From Microvirga sp052115485 (GTDB lineage: Bacteria > Pseudomonadota > Alphaproteobacteria > Rhizobiales > Beijerinckiaceae): 64,000 nt of DNA. The stretch covers positions 80,643 through 144,642 of the forward strand of contig NZ_JBFRGU010000007.1 in assembly GCF_052115485.1 (NCBI RefSeq), read 5' to 3'. A program made the translations under genes and the position numbers. This document shows positions 42,969 to 51,404 of this stretch, one piece after another. The notes under the pieces were generated by a model. It searched no databases, was not told the DNA's origin, and saw nothing but the letters and a program-made list of their open reading frames with translations. Positions within the stretch are counted from its first letter, which is position 1; every line of letters starts with the position of its first letter.

Positions 42969-43337
42969 TTAGGCAGCCTGCGCGGGCAGGGAAGCCTTGG
43001 CGCGCTCCACGTAAGCGGCGAAAGCAGCCGGCTCGTGGATGGCCATTTCGGACAGAACCTTGCGATCGATCTCGATCCCAGCCTTGCCGAGACCGTCGAT
43101 AAATCGGGAATAGGTCAAGCCGTGCAGACGGACAGCGGCGTTGAGACGCTGGATCCAGAGAGCGCGGAAAACGCGCTTCTTGTTCTTACGGTCGCGATAA
43201 GCATATTGCATGCTCTTCTCGACCGCCTGCTTGGCGATGCGGATGGTATTCTTGCGGCGGCCATAAAAGCCCTTGGCGGCCTTCAGAACCTTCTTGTGCT
43301 TGGCGTGGGCGGTAACGCCCCGTTTGACGCGGGCCAT
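42969..43337 (-). CDS. rplT: 50S ribosomal protein L20
   Basis: Assembly protein of the large ribosomal subunit that binds 23S rRNA. It has 122 residues, highly basic, beginning MARVKRGVTAHAKHKKVLK with the extended N-terminal tail. LWIQRLNAAVRLHGLTYSRF is the conserved globular part. It lies 41 bases after rpmI. A hairpin GGCGCGGCTGAA/TTCAGCTGCGCC follows its stop. Confidence 0.98.
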   Translation of the reverse strand: MARVKRGVTAHAKHKKVLKAAKGFYGRRKNTIRIAKQAVEKSMQYAYRDRKNKKRVFRALWIQRLNAAVRLHGLTYSRFIDGLGKAGIEIDRKVLSEMAIHEPAAFAAYVERAKASLPAQAA

Positions 43338-43378
43338 GGAAAAACTCCTTCAAAATCCGGGATGTGGAAAAGAACGTC

Positions 43379-43579
43379 TCAGCCGTTGGGCAGGAAGAAC
43401 TTCTTCACGTTGTACGCGTCGCTCTCGAACATGACGTTCGTGCCGCGCAGGTTGCGGATCTGCTTCTTGGTCCGCTTGATCATCCCGTGGCGCTTGCCGG
43501 ACTGGGCGTAAACGACCTTACCGGTGCCGGTGATTTTGAAGCGCTTTTTGGCGCCCGACTTCGTCTTCAGCTTGGGCAT
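43379..43579 (-). CDS. rpmI: 50S ribosomal protein L35
   Basis: Small basic ribosomal protein. The ATG at 43579 gives 66 residues beginning MPKLKTKSGAKKRFKITG, the exact family form, and has AAGGAG just upstream. An upstream in-frame ATG would add 24 unrelated residues. It lies between infC and rplT as in most bacteria. Confidence 0.97.
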   Translation of the reverse strand: MPKLKTKSGAKKRFKITGTGKVVYAQSGKRHGMIKRTKKQIRNLRGTNVMFESDAYNVKKFFLPNG

Positions 43580-43653
43580 TTTGCTCTCCTTTAGGAGGGC
43601 TCTCACGGCGCGTAACGCCTTGAAATCCCTAAGTATTGCTGCATTGAGCAAAA

Positions 43654-43753
43654 CAAACCGCCACGGCAGCCCTTACAGCCGGGCGGTTCGATGAAGGGCG
43701 GCTTATGGCAGAAGGCGCCCCAAAAAGCAATGGCCGCCTCGGGTGAGGCGACC
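43654..43753 (-). terminator. Two tandem hairpins between infC and rpmI
   Basis: Minus-strand reading: first GTCGCCTC-ACCC-GAGGCGGC followed by CATTGCTTTTT (43752-43722); then AACCGCC ... GGCGGTT with TGTTTTG (43688-43651). Each resembles a terminator. As rpmI and rplT must still be expressed, these are more likely attenuators, or the leader structure to which L20 binds for autocontrol. The second reading is inference. Confidence 0.55.
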
Positions 43754-43779
43754 ACTGAAAAATGACTTTGAATTTCGCC

Positions 43780-44322
43780 TTAGCGAGGCGCCAGAACCAT
43801 GACGACCTGACGGCCCTCGAAATTCGGCTCCATCTCGACCTTGGCGATATCGCCGACGTCCGATTTGACGCGATCGAGAACTTTGAGGCCCAAATCCTGG
43901 TGCGCCATCTCGCGACCGCGGAAGCGGAGCGTGATCTTGACCTTGTTGCCTTCCTCGAAGAACGACTTCATCGCGCGCATCTTCACGTCGTAATCGTGAT
44001 CGTCGATGCCCGGACGCAGCTTGATTTCCTTGACCTCGACGGTCTTCTGCTTCTTACGCGCCTCAGCCGCCTTCTTCTGCTCGAGAAAGCGATATTTGCC
44101 GTAATCGAGAATTTTACAGACGGGTGGCTCTGCGTTCGGGGAGATCTCGACGAGATCGAGCCCAGCGTCCTCGGCAATCCGGAGGGCGTCGAAAAAGGCC
44201 ATCACGCCGCGATTCTGGCCGGTGTCATCAATCAACTGCACTTCGCGGACGCCGCGAATGTCTCGGTTGGCGCGCGGTCCCTCTTTCTGTGGGACCGGCA
44301 AAGCTCTCATTGGTCTGCGAAT
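43780..44322 (-). CDS. infC: Translation initiation factor IF-3 (ATT start)
   Basis: Binds the 30S subunit and checks start codons and initiator tRNA. With start at 44322 it has 180 residues. The N-terminal domain has VQLIDDTGQNRGVM, and the C-terminal domain EVKEIKLRPGIDDHDYDVK. I chose ATT (44322-44320) because AGGAG lies nine bases before it and the codons ATT-CGC-AGA-CCA restore the MRRP start seen in rhizobial IF-3. The first ATG, at 44310, is 21 bases from that site and would lack it. A rare start lets IF-3 repress its own synthesis, as in E. coli, where infC starts with AUU. Confidence 0.93.
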   Translation of the reverse strand: MRRPMRALPVPQKEGPRANRDIRGVREVQLIDDTGQNRGVMAFFDALRIAEDAGLDLVEISPNAEPPVCKILDYGKYRFLEQKKAAEARKKQKTVEVKEIKLRPGIDDHDYDVKMRAMKSFFEEGNKVKITLRFRGREMAHQDLGLKVLDRVKSDVGDIAKVEMEPNFEGRQVVMVLAPR

Positions 44323-44430
44323 GGCTCATATCTCCTATTGAGGCTCGGTCATAACGAGAGAAGCCAGTGCTTCTGCAACGCGTTCCCGATGCCGTGAGTA
44401 AAGTGACATTTCGCGCAAATCGGCGCGAAG

Positions 44431-45672
44431 TCAACTCGCCCGGCGTGCGAAACGTCCTTCCAGCAGGGCAGAATAAACATCCAAGGTGCTGGAAACCATC
44501 CGCTCGAGGGAAAAGTTGTGCTCCACATGGATGCGTGCGCGGGAGCTCAAACCCGCCCGTGCCGTCGCACCAAGGCTCAAGGCCTCTCCAATGGCGTCAG
44601 CCAGGGCGTCGGCATCACCCGGTGCAATCCGCCATCCGGTGCGCTCATAGGGCGGCACGGCCGGCGGCGATAGAACGGTTTCCGGAACCGCACCGAGATC
44701 GGAAACAACGACCGGCGTTCCCATGGCTTGCGCCTCCACCGCCGAGCGGCCGAACGCCTCCGGCTCGGTCGAGGGAACGGTAACGACGGAAGCGGCCAGG
44801 AAAGCCGCCGGCATATCGGTACAATGGCCGACACGGCGCACAACGCCCTTCAACTTCCGCGACTCGATGAGGCTGTCGATTTCCTTGACGTAAGAATCCC
44901 GCCCCTGCGGATCGCCCGCGAGAATGAAGGCCGCATCGCTGAGACCGGAATCGCGCAACTTCGCAGCCGCCTCGATCAGGACCTTCTGCCCCTTCCAGCC
45001 GGTCAGGCGCGCGGCGAGCAGTACGACGCGCTCGTGAGGCGAAACACCCCAGGCCTTGCGTAAGGCCTCGACCCGTTCGGGGGCCACCATCGCAGGAGAG
45101 AACTGGCCGAAATCGGTACCGCGATGAATCACCCGGATCCGGTCGGTCGCCTGCGGGTAGAGAGAGCGGATGAGATCGCCCGTATAGTAAGAGTTGGCGA
45201 TGATCGCGTCTCCGCGTGCCATCACCGAATTATAAAGCACCTTGATCGAGGAGCGGCCCGCATAGCTACCGTGATAGGTGGTGACGAAGGGTAATTCGAG
45301 GGATCGCGCCGTGCCCAGTGCGACCCATGCAGGAGCGCGGGACCGTGCATGCAGAAGCGACACTTTCTCCTTCACGCAGATCTTGGCGAGCTTGCGCACG
45401 TTGAGCGCCATGGAGAACGGGTTCTTGGTCTTGGCGGGAAAAGGAATCCACACGCCGCCCTTAGCCTGCAATTCCCCAACGAGACGCCCGCCTTCTGTCG
45501 CCACAAGCGCCCGCGCCCCGATATGGGCGAGCCCTTCGGCGATGTCGACACTCGTGCGCTCGGCTCCGCCCGCTTCCAGCTCAGGGATGATCTGGAGAAT
45601 CGTTCGTCCGGCCAAGGGATGATGTCGTGAGGATCGGAATGCCGCCCCTCCGGGTCGCGTCGCGGAACTCAC
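44431..45672 (-). CDS. GT4 family glycosyltransferase
   Basis: A 413-residue retaining glycosyltransferase with GT-B fold. The N-terminal domain starts QIIPELEAGGAERTSVDIAE, typical of lipopolysaccharide or exopolysaccharide enzymes. The nucleotide-sugar site is in the C-terminal half: LLAARLTGWKGQKVLIEAA and the EX7E-like PSTEPEAFGRSAVEAQAMG. Donor and acceptor are unknown. It stands alone and is divergent from the alpha/beta hydrolase gene. Confidence 0.92.
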   Translation of the reverse strand: MSSATRPGGAAFRSSRHHPLAGRTILQIIPELEAGGAERTSVDIAEGLAHIGARALVATEGGRLVGELQAKGGVWIPFPAKTKNPFSMALNVRKLAKICVKEKVSLLHARSRAPAWVALGTARSLELPFVTTYHGSYAGRSSIKVLYNSVMARGDAIIANSYYTGDLIRSLYPQATDRIRVIHRGTDFGQFSPAMVAPERVEALRKAWGVSPHERVVLLAARLTGWKGQKVLIEAAAKLRDSGLSDAAFILAGDPQGRDSYVKEIDSLIESRKLKGVVRRVGHCTDMPAAFLAASVVTVPSTEPEAFGRSAVEAQAMGTPVVVSDLGAVPETVLSPPAVPPYERTGWRIAPGDADALADAIGEALSLGATARAGLSSRARIHVEHNFSLERMVSSTLDVYSALLEGRFARRAS

Positions 45673-45742
45673 CGGTGTAAGAGCCCTCTTCGTAAAATCA
45701 TTCGACTAATGTCTCTCTGAAGCAGTTGAGGATGGGTTAACC

Positions 45743-46504
45743 ATGGCGCACCTTTTAACAGTCGGCCACGGATCGGCGGAACGCCGGATCGCGGTGCTGC
45801 GTCAAGAAGGCCGCAATCCGCCGGTAATCTGGCTCGGAGGCTTCAAGTCCGACATGCGCGCCACCAAGGCGGAGGCGGTGAATGCCTGGGCCGAACGGAC
45901 AGGCCGCGCCTTCATTCGCTTTGACTATAGCGGCCACGGAGAATCCAGCGGCAATTTCGAGGAAGGAACGATTTCCCGCTGGCTTGAAGACGCGCTGGCG
46001 GTGATCGAGAGCGAGGCGAAAGCGCGCCCGATTTTGGTCGGCTCCTCCATGGGCGGTTGGATTTCCTTACTCGCGACCCGCTACCTCATGGACAAGCGGC
46101 CCGACCTCGCGCCCCTCGGCCTCGTTCTCATCGCCCCTGCCGTCGATTTCACGGATCGGCTGATGTGGGATCGCTTTCCTGAGGATATCAAGCGCGCGGT
46201 GATGGAGACCGGGGTCTACCACCGCCCCTCACCCTATTCGCCCGATCCCTACCCGATCACGCGCGGGCTGATCGAAGACGGACGCCGTCACCTCCTGCTC
46301 GACGGGCCGATTCGCACCGGCTGCCCAGTGACGATCCTCCAAGGGATGAAAGACCCCGACGTGCCGTGGAAGCACGCGCTCCTGCTGGTGGAGCATCTGC
46401 CGGGCGACAGTGCCTGCCTCACCCTCATCAAGGATGGAGATCACCGGCTCTCGACACCGGAAGACCTGGAGCGCCTGACCGACGCCATCGAAGCGATCGC
46501 TTAA
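45743..46504 (+). CDS. Alpha/beta hydrolase, ABHD10-like
   Basis: A 253-residue serine hydrolase. The catalytic Ser is in GSSMGGWIS (about residue 102), the acid is probably in KDPDVPW, and the His in KDGDHRLS near 231. FIRFDYSGHGESSG and WLGGFKSDMRATKA resemble ABHD10/serine thioesterase relatives. No signal peptide is present, so it is cytosolic. The substrate is unknown; thioesterase or ester cleavage is likely. Confidence 0.88.
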   Translation: MAHLLTVGHGSAERRIAVLRQEGRNPPVIWLGGFKSDMRATKAEAVNAWAERTGRAFIRFDYSGHGESSGNFEEGTISRWLEDALAVIESEAKARPILVGSSMGGWISLLATRYLMDKRPDLAPLGLVLIAPAVDFTDRLMWDRFPEDIKRAVMETGVYHRPSPYSPDPYPITRGLIEDGRRHLLLDGPIRTGCPVTILQGMKDPDVPWKHALLLVEHLPGDSACLTLIKDGDHRLSTPEDLERLTDAIEAIA

Positions 46505-46513
46505 AGGCAGTGC

Positions 46514-47218
46514 TCAGAGCACCTTCAAGCCCATCTCCGCCAGAAGATCGCCGGCCTGGCTGCGCGAGATCGTGGCGCCCTTGAACTTACGCGCATCGTT
46601 GAGGCGAAGGCCTCCAAGATCCGCGCCGCGTAGGTCTGCTCCCTCGAAGCGGGCGTCCACGAGATGGGACTCGCGCAGGCTGGATTCCTCGAACACAGCG
46701 TCACGGAAATCGCATTTGGTAAGGTCCGCAAGGCTGAAATCCACCCGGTGAATTCGGACTTTCCGGAATGAGAAGCCAGGCAAGCGGGCCGCCGACAAGG
46801 TCGTTTCCCTGAAGGACGTCCCTGTCGATTTCGTCTGACTCAAATCAGCGCCGGTGAGCTTGCAGGCGTTGAACGCCGCTTGCGAGAGAGACGCGCCGAC
46901 GAAAACCGCATTGTTGAAATCGCTCGACTGGAACACCGCCTCGGTGAGGATGGCGGCCGTAAAGTTGGCGAAGCCTCCCCGGCATCCCTCGAAAGCGGCA
47001 TTTTCAAGCCTCGCGCTCGTCAGGTTTGCCCGCTTGAGAACGCAACCCTCAAACCGCCAATCCGCCATGTCGAGATTCGACAGGTCAGCTCCCTCGAAAT
47101 CGCAATTCACAAAAAGGGCCGGCGTCGGGGCGGAAGCGAGGGTCACCAATTCCGCCCGCGACGGCGATCCCCCTTCGATCCTGGTGTGGTTGGGGGTGGC
47201 CGGGGAAGCAAGGGTCAT
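46514..47218 (-). CDS. Pentapeptide-repeat protein
   Basis: A 234-residue protein built of A(D/N)LxX-type five-residue repeats from about residue 35 to 225 (for example CDFEGADLSNLDMADWRFEG, CKLTGADLSQT, ADLRGADLGG), which should fold as a right-handed quadrilateral beta helix. No signal peptide or membrane segment is seen. Some such proteins mimic DNA and shield gyrase (Qnr-like), but most have no known role. It is followed upstream by DUF1150 in the same direction, with a 96-base gap. Confidence 0.88.
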   Translation of the reverse strand: MTLASPATPNHTRIEGGSPSRAELVTLASAPTPALFVNCDFEGADLSNLDMADWRFEGCVLKRANLTSARLENAAFEGCRGGFANFTAAILTEAVFQSSDFNNAVFVGASLSQAAFNACKLTGADLSQTKSTGTSFRETTLSAARLPGFSFRKVRIHRVDFSLADLTKCDFRDAVFEESSLRESHLVDARFEGADLRGADLGGLRLNDARKFKGATISRSQAGDLLAEMGLKVL

Positions 47219-47314
47219 AGAGCCGCCAAGAGTTCGTCGGGCAAAAGGTCGTTGCGTTGAATCGCGGGAGAGCCAGCACGCCGCTCTTCGGCGGCATGCT
47301 GAGCGGTTTTCCGG

Positions 47315-47569
47315 TTAGTGCAGGCTCACCGTCTGCAAATCATGCGCCCAGGCATTGGCGACGGCGGCGTCACGCGTGTCGGTAAGGACGATGGGCGCGC
47401 CGCTGGCGGAGACCAGGGCGAAGAGTTGAAGGCCGGGCTGGATCTTCGGTGCATCCGGGAAAGCCTTTGCCACATCGTCCGAGCGCATGGGTTTCACATA
47501 GGCCATCTGCCCCTCGCCGAGAGCGGCGAGTTCGGAAGACTGGAAGGTGAAGTTGAGATCATTGTTCAA
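47315..47569 (-). CDS. DUF1150 family protein (TTG start)
   Basis: An 84-residue protein of DUF1150 with the conserved ELAALGEGQMAYVKPMRSDD and LFALVSASGAPIVLTD. Function is unknown; in alphaproteobacteria it is regularly next to a small heat-shock gene, as here. The start is TTG at 47569, five bases after a perfect AAGGAGG. That site lies in a small inverted repeat (AAGGA-GGT-TCCTT) which could hide it at low temperature. It begins 23 bases after the Hsp20 stop, so both come from the same heat-inducible promoter. Confidence 0.88.
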   Translation of the reverse strand: MNNDLNFTFQSSELAALGEGQMAYVKPMRSDDVAKAFPDAPKIQPGLQLFALVSASGAPIVLTDTRDAAVANAWAHDLQTVSLH

Positions 47570-47592
47570 AGGAACCTCCTTCGCGAAAACCG

Positions 47593-48027
47593 TTACGCTT
47601 CGTCAGTCGTCAGAATGTCAATCTTGCGAACGATGCGTGCCGGCTCCGGCCGGATGAGATCGATCGAAAGAAGACCATTGGAGAGATCCGCACCCAGAAC
47701 CTCCATGCCGTCGACAAGAAGGAAGGTGCGCTGAAACTGACGGGCGGCGATGCCGCGATGCAGGAAATGCCTGGCTTTGTCGTCGGTCTGACGTCCGCGG
47801 ATGACGAGCTGGTTTTCTTCCAGGGTCACTTCGAGCTGTTCCCGGGTGAACCCGGCAACGGCCAGCGTGATCCGAAGGCGCTCGGGATCGCTCATCGTGC
47901 GCGCGAGGCGCTCGATATTATACGGCGGGTATCCATCGCCCGCGGCTTTGGCGACCCGGTCGAGCGCCTGCTCGATTTCATCGAAACCCAGCAGGTAAGG
48001 ATGCCCAAAGGGCGACTGACGCGACAT
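47593..48027 (-). CDS. Hsp20 family small heat-shock protein
   Basis: ATP-independent holdase of 144 residues. The ATG at 48027 gives MSRQSPFGHPYLLGFDEIEQ, the usual start of the alphaproteobacterial IbpA/HspA type; the longer frame upstream has no similarity. The alpha-crystallin domain (about 37-130) contains LAVAGFTREQLEVTLEENQL and RGIAARQFQRTFLL with the G-(I)-A-R-F arrangement. The C-terminal IxI-like end is weak. A sigma-32-like promoter lies about 90 bases upstream. Confidence 0.94.
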   Translation of the reverse strand: MSRQSPFGHPYLLGFDEIEQALDRVAKAAGDGYPPYNIERLARTMSDPERLRITLAVAGFTREQLEVTLEENQLVIRGRQTDDKARHFLHRGIAARQFQRTFLLVDGMEVLGADLSNGLLSIDLIRPEPARIVRKIDILTTDEA

Positions 48028-48116
48028 ATTCGAAGCCCACGTTAGAAAGGCACTTCGGTTGAATGTGAGCCCGCTCTTGCGGCGCTCAAACGGGCCGAAC
48101 CGGCCCGCTTCCGACA

Positions 48117-48145
48117 ATATGGAGGCTCTGCCCGCCCCTATCAAG
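48117..48145 (-). promoter_or_regulatory. Sigma-32 (RpoH)-type promoter of hsp20-DUF1150
   Basis: Minus strand: CTTGAT (48145-48140), 15 bases, CTCCATAT (48124-48117), close to the known CTTGAA-N13-15-CCCCATNT. The predicted leader of about 80 bases contains a GGGCCG-GTT-CGGCCC hairpin and a GAGC...GCTC hairpin and only a weak ribosome site before ATG 48027. Confidence 0.65.
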
Positions 48146-48193
48146 ACCTTGACCAGGGCAGGCTCAACAAGCTGATTTTATTCTAGAAACTGG

Positions 48194-49594
48194 TCAGACG
48201 CGGCTCTTCCACCACGCCACCTGCTCGGCGACGCGTTCGGGCGAGGTACCGCCGAAGCTTTGCCGCGAGCGCACGGAATTCTCCACGCTCAGCACCTCGA
48301 AGATGCCCTGGTTGATGCGCGGTTCGACCGCTTGCATCACGTCCAGCGGAAGCTCTTCCAGGGTCACGCCGCGCTTCTCGGCTTCCGAGACGATGCGGCC
48401 CGTAACGTGATGCGCATCGCGGAACGGAATGTTGAGGCTGCGCACCAGCCAGTCGGCGAGATCGGTGGCGGTGGAGAAGCCCGCACCGGCCACAGCCGCC
48501 ATGCGCTCCTTCACAGGCTCGATGTCCTCGATCATGCCGGTCATGGCGGCGAGCACGATTTCGATGCTGTCGGCGGCATCGAAAACCTGCTCCTTGTCCT
48601 CCTGCATGTCCTTGGAATAGGTCAGCGGCAAGCCCTTCATCATGGTGAGAGCGGCCATCAGCGAGCCGAAGATGCGACCGGACTTGCCGCGCACCAGCTC
48701 CGCCGCGTCGGGATTGCGCTTCTGCGGCATCATGCTCGAACCGGTGGTCCAGCGGTCGGGCAGACGCACGAAGCCGAAGGGTGCCGACATCCAGATGATG
48801 ATCTCTTCCGCCAGCCGCGACAGATGCACGGCAGCGATGGAGGCAATCGACATGAACTCGAGAAGGCTGTCGCGGTCCGACACGGAATCCAGCGAATTGC
48901 GGGTCGGCCCGTCGAAGCCAAGGGCCGCCGCCGTCTGATGACGGTCGATGGGGAAGGACGTGCCGGCAAGCGCGCCTGCGCCCAACGGACACTCATTGAG
49001 CCGCTTGCGTGAATCGCGGATGCGGCTGCGATCGCGGGCGAACATTTCCACATAGGCCATGAGATGGTGACCGAACGTCACAGGCTGGGCGCTCTGGAGA
49101 TGCGTGAAGCCGGGCATCACAGTCGCCACATGGGCTCCGGCCTTGGCGAGGAGCGCCTTCATGAGGCGGGTCAGTTGCTCGTCCGTACGGTCATGGGCTT
49201 CGCGTATCCACAGGCGGATATCGACGGCGACCTGATCGTTACGGCTGCGGGCAGTGTGGAGGCGGGCCGCCGGATCGCCGACGACTTCGCGAAGCCTGCT
49301 TTCCACATTCATGTGGATGTCTTCGAGCGCCTTGGAGAAGGTGAAATCGCCATTCTCGATTTCGCCCAAAACCCGTTGCAGGCCCTGGTGAATCGCATCG
49401 CGGTCGGCGGGAGAGATGATGCCTTGCTTCGCCAGCATGTTGCTGTGCGCGAGCGAACCTTGGATATCTTGGGACGCCAGACGCTTGTCGAAATCGATCG
49501 AGGCGTTGATGGCCTCCATCAAAGCGCTCGGAGAGGACGAAAAACGCCCGCCCCACATGGCATTGGCGGCAGGCTTCTTGGCTTCTTCAGACAC
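48194..49594 (-). CDS. argH: Argininosuccinate lyase
   Basis: Last step of arginine synthesis: argininosuccinate to arginine and fumarate. It has 466 residues, the normal length, in the fumarase/aspartase superfamily. The signature GSSMMPQKRNPDAAELVRGK (near 282-301) has the catalytic Ser loop; RSRNDQVAVDIRLW and TPFTHLQ-like GFTHLQSAQPVTFGHH (with the catalytic His) are present. It stands alone, divergent from the dipeptide transporter genes. Confidence 0.97.
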   Translation of the reverse strand: MSEEAKKPAANAMWGGRFSSSPSALMEAINASIDFDKRLASQDIQGSLAHSNMLAKQGIISPADRDAIHQGLQRVLGEIENGDFTFSKALEDIHMNVESRLREVVGDPAARLHTARSRNDQVAVDIRLWIREAHDRTDEQLTRLMKALLAKAGAHVATVMPGFTHLQSAQPVTFGHHLMAYVEMFARDRSRIRDSRKRLNECPLGAGALAGTSFPIDRHQTAAALGFDGPTRNSLDSVSDRDSLLEFMSIASIAAVHLSRLAEEIIIWMSAPFGFVRLPDRWTTGSSMMPQKRNPDAAELVRGKSGRIFGSLMAALTMMKGLPLTYSKDMQEDKEQVFDAADSIEIVLAAMTGMIEDIEPVKERMAAVAGAGFSTATDLADWLVRSLNIPFRDAHHVTGRIVSEAEKRGVTLEELPLDVMQAVEPRINQGIFEVLSVENSVRSRQSFGGTSPERVAEQVAWWKSRV

Positions 49595-49801
49595 GGGCGA
49601 CCATCCGGATTACGAGAATGCCGAGCCTTTGCCACAGATTGCCCTTTCAGGCCAAGGCGAAACAATGTTTTGCGCGACGATTGGGCGAATTGCGCGGAGT
49701 TTACCACTTCATATCCAGTTGATGGACTCGACAGACATCATCTGATTTGTATTCATAAGACCACTGTGAGGCGCACTCTGCGCTTCGGGGGAACACATAA
49801 A

Positions 49802-51397
49802 ATGAAGAAACTTCCGAAATTTTTCCTGTCCGCGGCCCTGACCGCGACCATGGCTACGTCTTTCTCGGCCGTCATGGCGGCGACGCCGCCGGACACTCTG
49901 GTCCAGGCCTGGCAGATCGACGACATCACCTCACTCGATCCGGCTGAAATTTTCGAGTTCAGTAACTCCGAAATCGCCGGCAACACCTATGAGCGTTTGA
50001 TCAACTACGATCCCAAGGACGTCTCGAAGATTTACGGCGAAGTTGCCGAGTCCTGGACCGTCTCTCCCGACGGCAAGACTTTCACCTTCAAAATCCGTCA
50101 GGGCAAGAAATTCGCTTCCGGCAACCCGCTGACCGCCGAGGACGTCGCATTCTCGTTCCAGCGCGCCATTCTCCTCGACAAGTCCCCGGCCTTCATCCTC
50201 GGCCAGTTCGGCCTGTCGAAGGACAACGTGAAGGACAAGATCAAGCAGACCGGTCCCTTCGAGCTGACGATGGAGCTCGACAAGCCCTACGCTCCCACCT
50301 TCGTTCTCTACTGCATGACCTCGACCGTCGCTTCCGTCGTTGACAAGAAGCTGGCGCTGCAAAACGAGAAGGACGGCGATTTCGGCTATAACTGGCTCAA
50401 GACCCACTATGCCGGTTCCGGCCCGTTCGCGATCCGCGACTGGAAGGCCAACGAAGTCGTGGTTCTCGAGCGCAATCCGAACTCCGACAAGAAGACCCCG
50501 CTCGCCCGCGTGATCTACCGTCACATCAAGGAGACGGCGACGCAGCGCCTGCTGCTCGAAAAGGGTGACGTGGACATCGCCCGTAACCTGAACCCGCAAG
50601 AGCTGGACGCGGTCGCCAAGAACCCGGACATCAAGGTCGATAACGGCCCGAAGGGCACCGTCTATTATCTCGGCCTGAACCAGAAGAACCCGAACCTCGC
50701 CAAGCCTGAAGTCCGGCAGGCTCTGAAGTGGCTCGTGGACTACTCGGCCATTGCCGACACGATCATGAAGAACAAAGGCGAGGTCCATCAGGCCTTCCTG
50801 CCGAAGGGTTTCCTGGGCGCGATCAACGACAACCCCTACAAGCTCGACGTCGCCAAGGCGAAGGAGCTTCTCGCCAAGGCCGGCCTCAAGGACGGCTTCA
50901 CGGTGACGATGGACACCCGTTCGACCCCCGAAATCACGGGTATCGCGCAGGCCATCCAGACCACCTTCGCCCAGGCTGGCGTGAAGGTTGAAATCATCCC
51001 CGGCGACAGCAAGCAAACCCTGACCAAGTACCGCGCTCGCCAGCACGATATCTATATCGGCAACTGGGGTGCGGACTATCAGGACCCGAACACGAACGCC
51101 GATACCTTTGCGGCGAACGACGACAACTCGGATACCGCCAAGGCGAAGCCGCTTGCTTGGCGCAATGCCTGGGACCCGGGCCAGCTTACGGCCAAGACCC
51201 GCGCTGCGGTTCTGGAGCGCGATGCTGAAAAGCGTGCGGAAATGTACCGCGATCTGCAGAAGGCCGTTCTCAACGACGGCCCCTTCGTGACCTTCCTTCA
51301 GCAGATCGAAGTGATTGCCTCGCGCAAGAACGTCGAAGGTGTGGTGATCGGCCCGTCCTTCGACATGAACAGCGTCATGCAAGCCAAGAAGAACTGA
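49802..51397 (+). CDS. dppA: Dipeptide ABC transporter, periplasmic binding protein
   Basis: Solute-binding family 5 receptor of 531 residues. The ATG at 49802 gives a clear Sec signal (KKLPKFFLSAALTATMATSF, cleavage probably after VMA near 26); the frame upstream is a shadow of argH. AGNTYERLINYD, GKTFTFKIRQGKKFASGNPL and the ligand-region YYLGLNQKNP are typical of DppA-like proteins. It is the first gene of dppABCDF plus a dipeptidase, and probably the most highly expressed. Confidence 0.93.
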   Translation: MKKLPKFFLSAALTATMATSFSAVMAATPPDTLVQAWQIDDITSLDPAEIFEFSNSEIAGNTYERLINYDPKDVSKIYGEVAESWTVSPDGKTFTFKIRQGKKFASGNPLTAEDVAFSFQRAILLDKSPAFILGQFGLSKDNVKDKIKQTGPFELTMELDKPYAPTFVLYCMTSTVASVVDKKLALQNEKDGDFGYNWLKTHYAGSGPFAIRDWKANEVVVLERNPNSDKKTPLARVIYRHIKETATQRLLLEKGDVDIARNLNPQELDAVAKNPDIKVDNGPKGTVYYLGLNQKNPNLAKPEVRQALKWLVDYSAIADTIMKNKGEVHQAFLPKGFLGAINDNPYKLDVAKAKELLAKAGLKDGFTVTMDTRSTPEITGIAQAIQTTFAQAGVKVEIIPGDSKQTLTKYRARQHDIYIGNWGADYQDPNTNADTFAANDDNSDTAKAKPLAWRNAWDPGQLTAKTRAAVLERDAEKRAEMYRDLQKAVLNDGPFVTFLQQIEVIASRKNVEGVVIGPSFDMNSVMQAKKN

Positions 51398-51404
51398 TTC
51401 TTCG

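Noticed and set aside
49064..49801. N-terminal extension of dppA by 246 codons
   Set aside because: This part is antisense to argH; a proper signal peptide starts at 49802.
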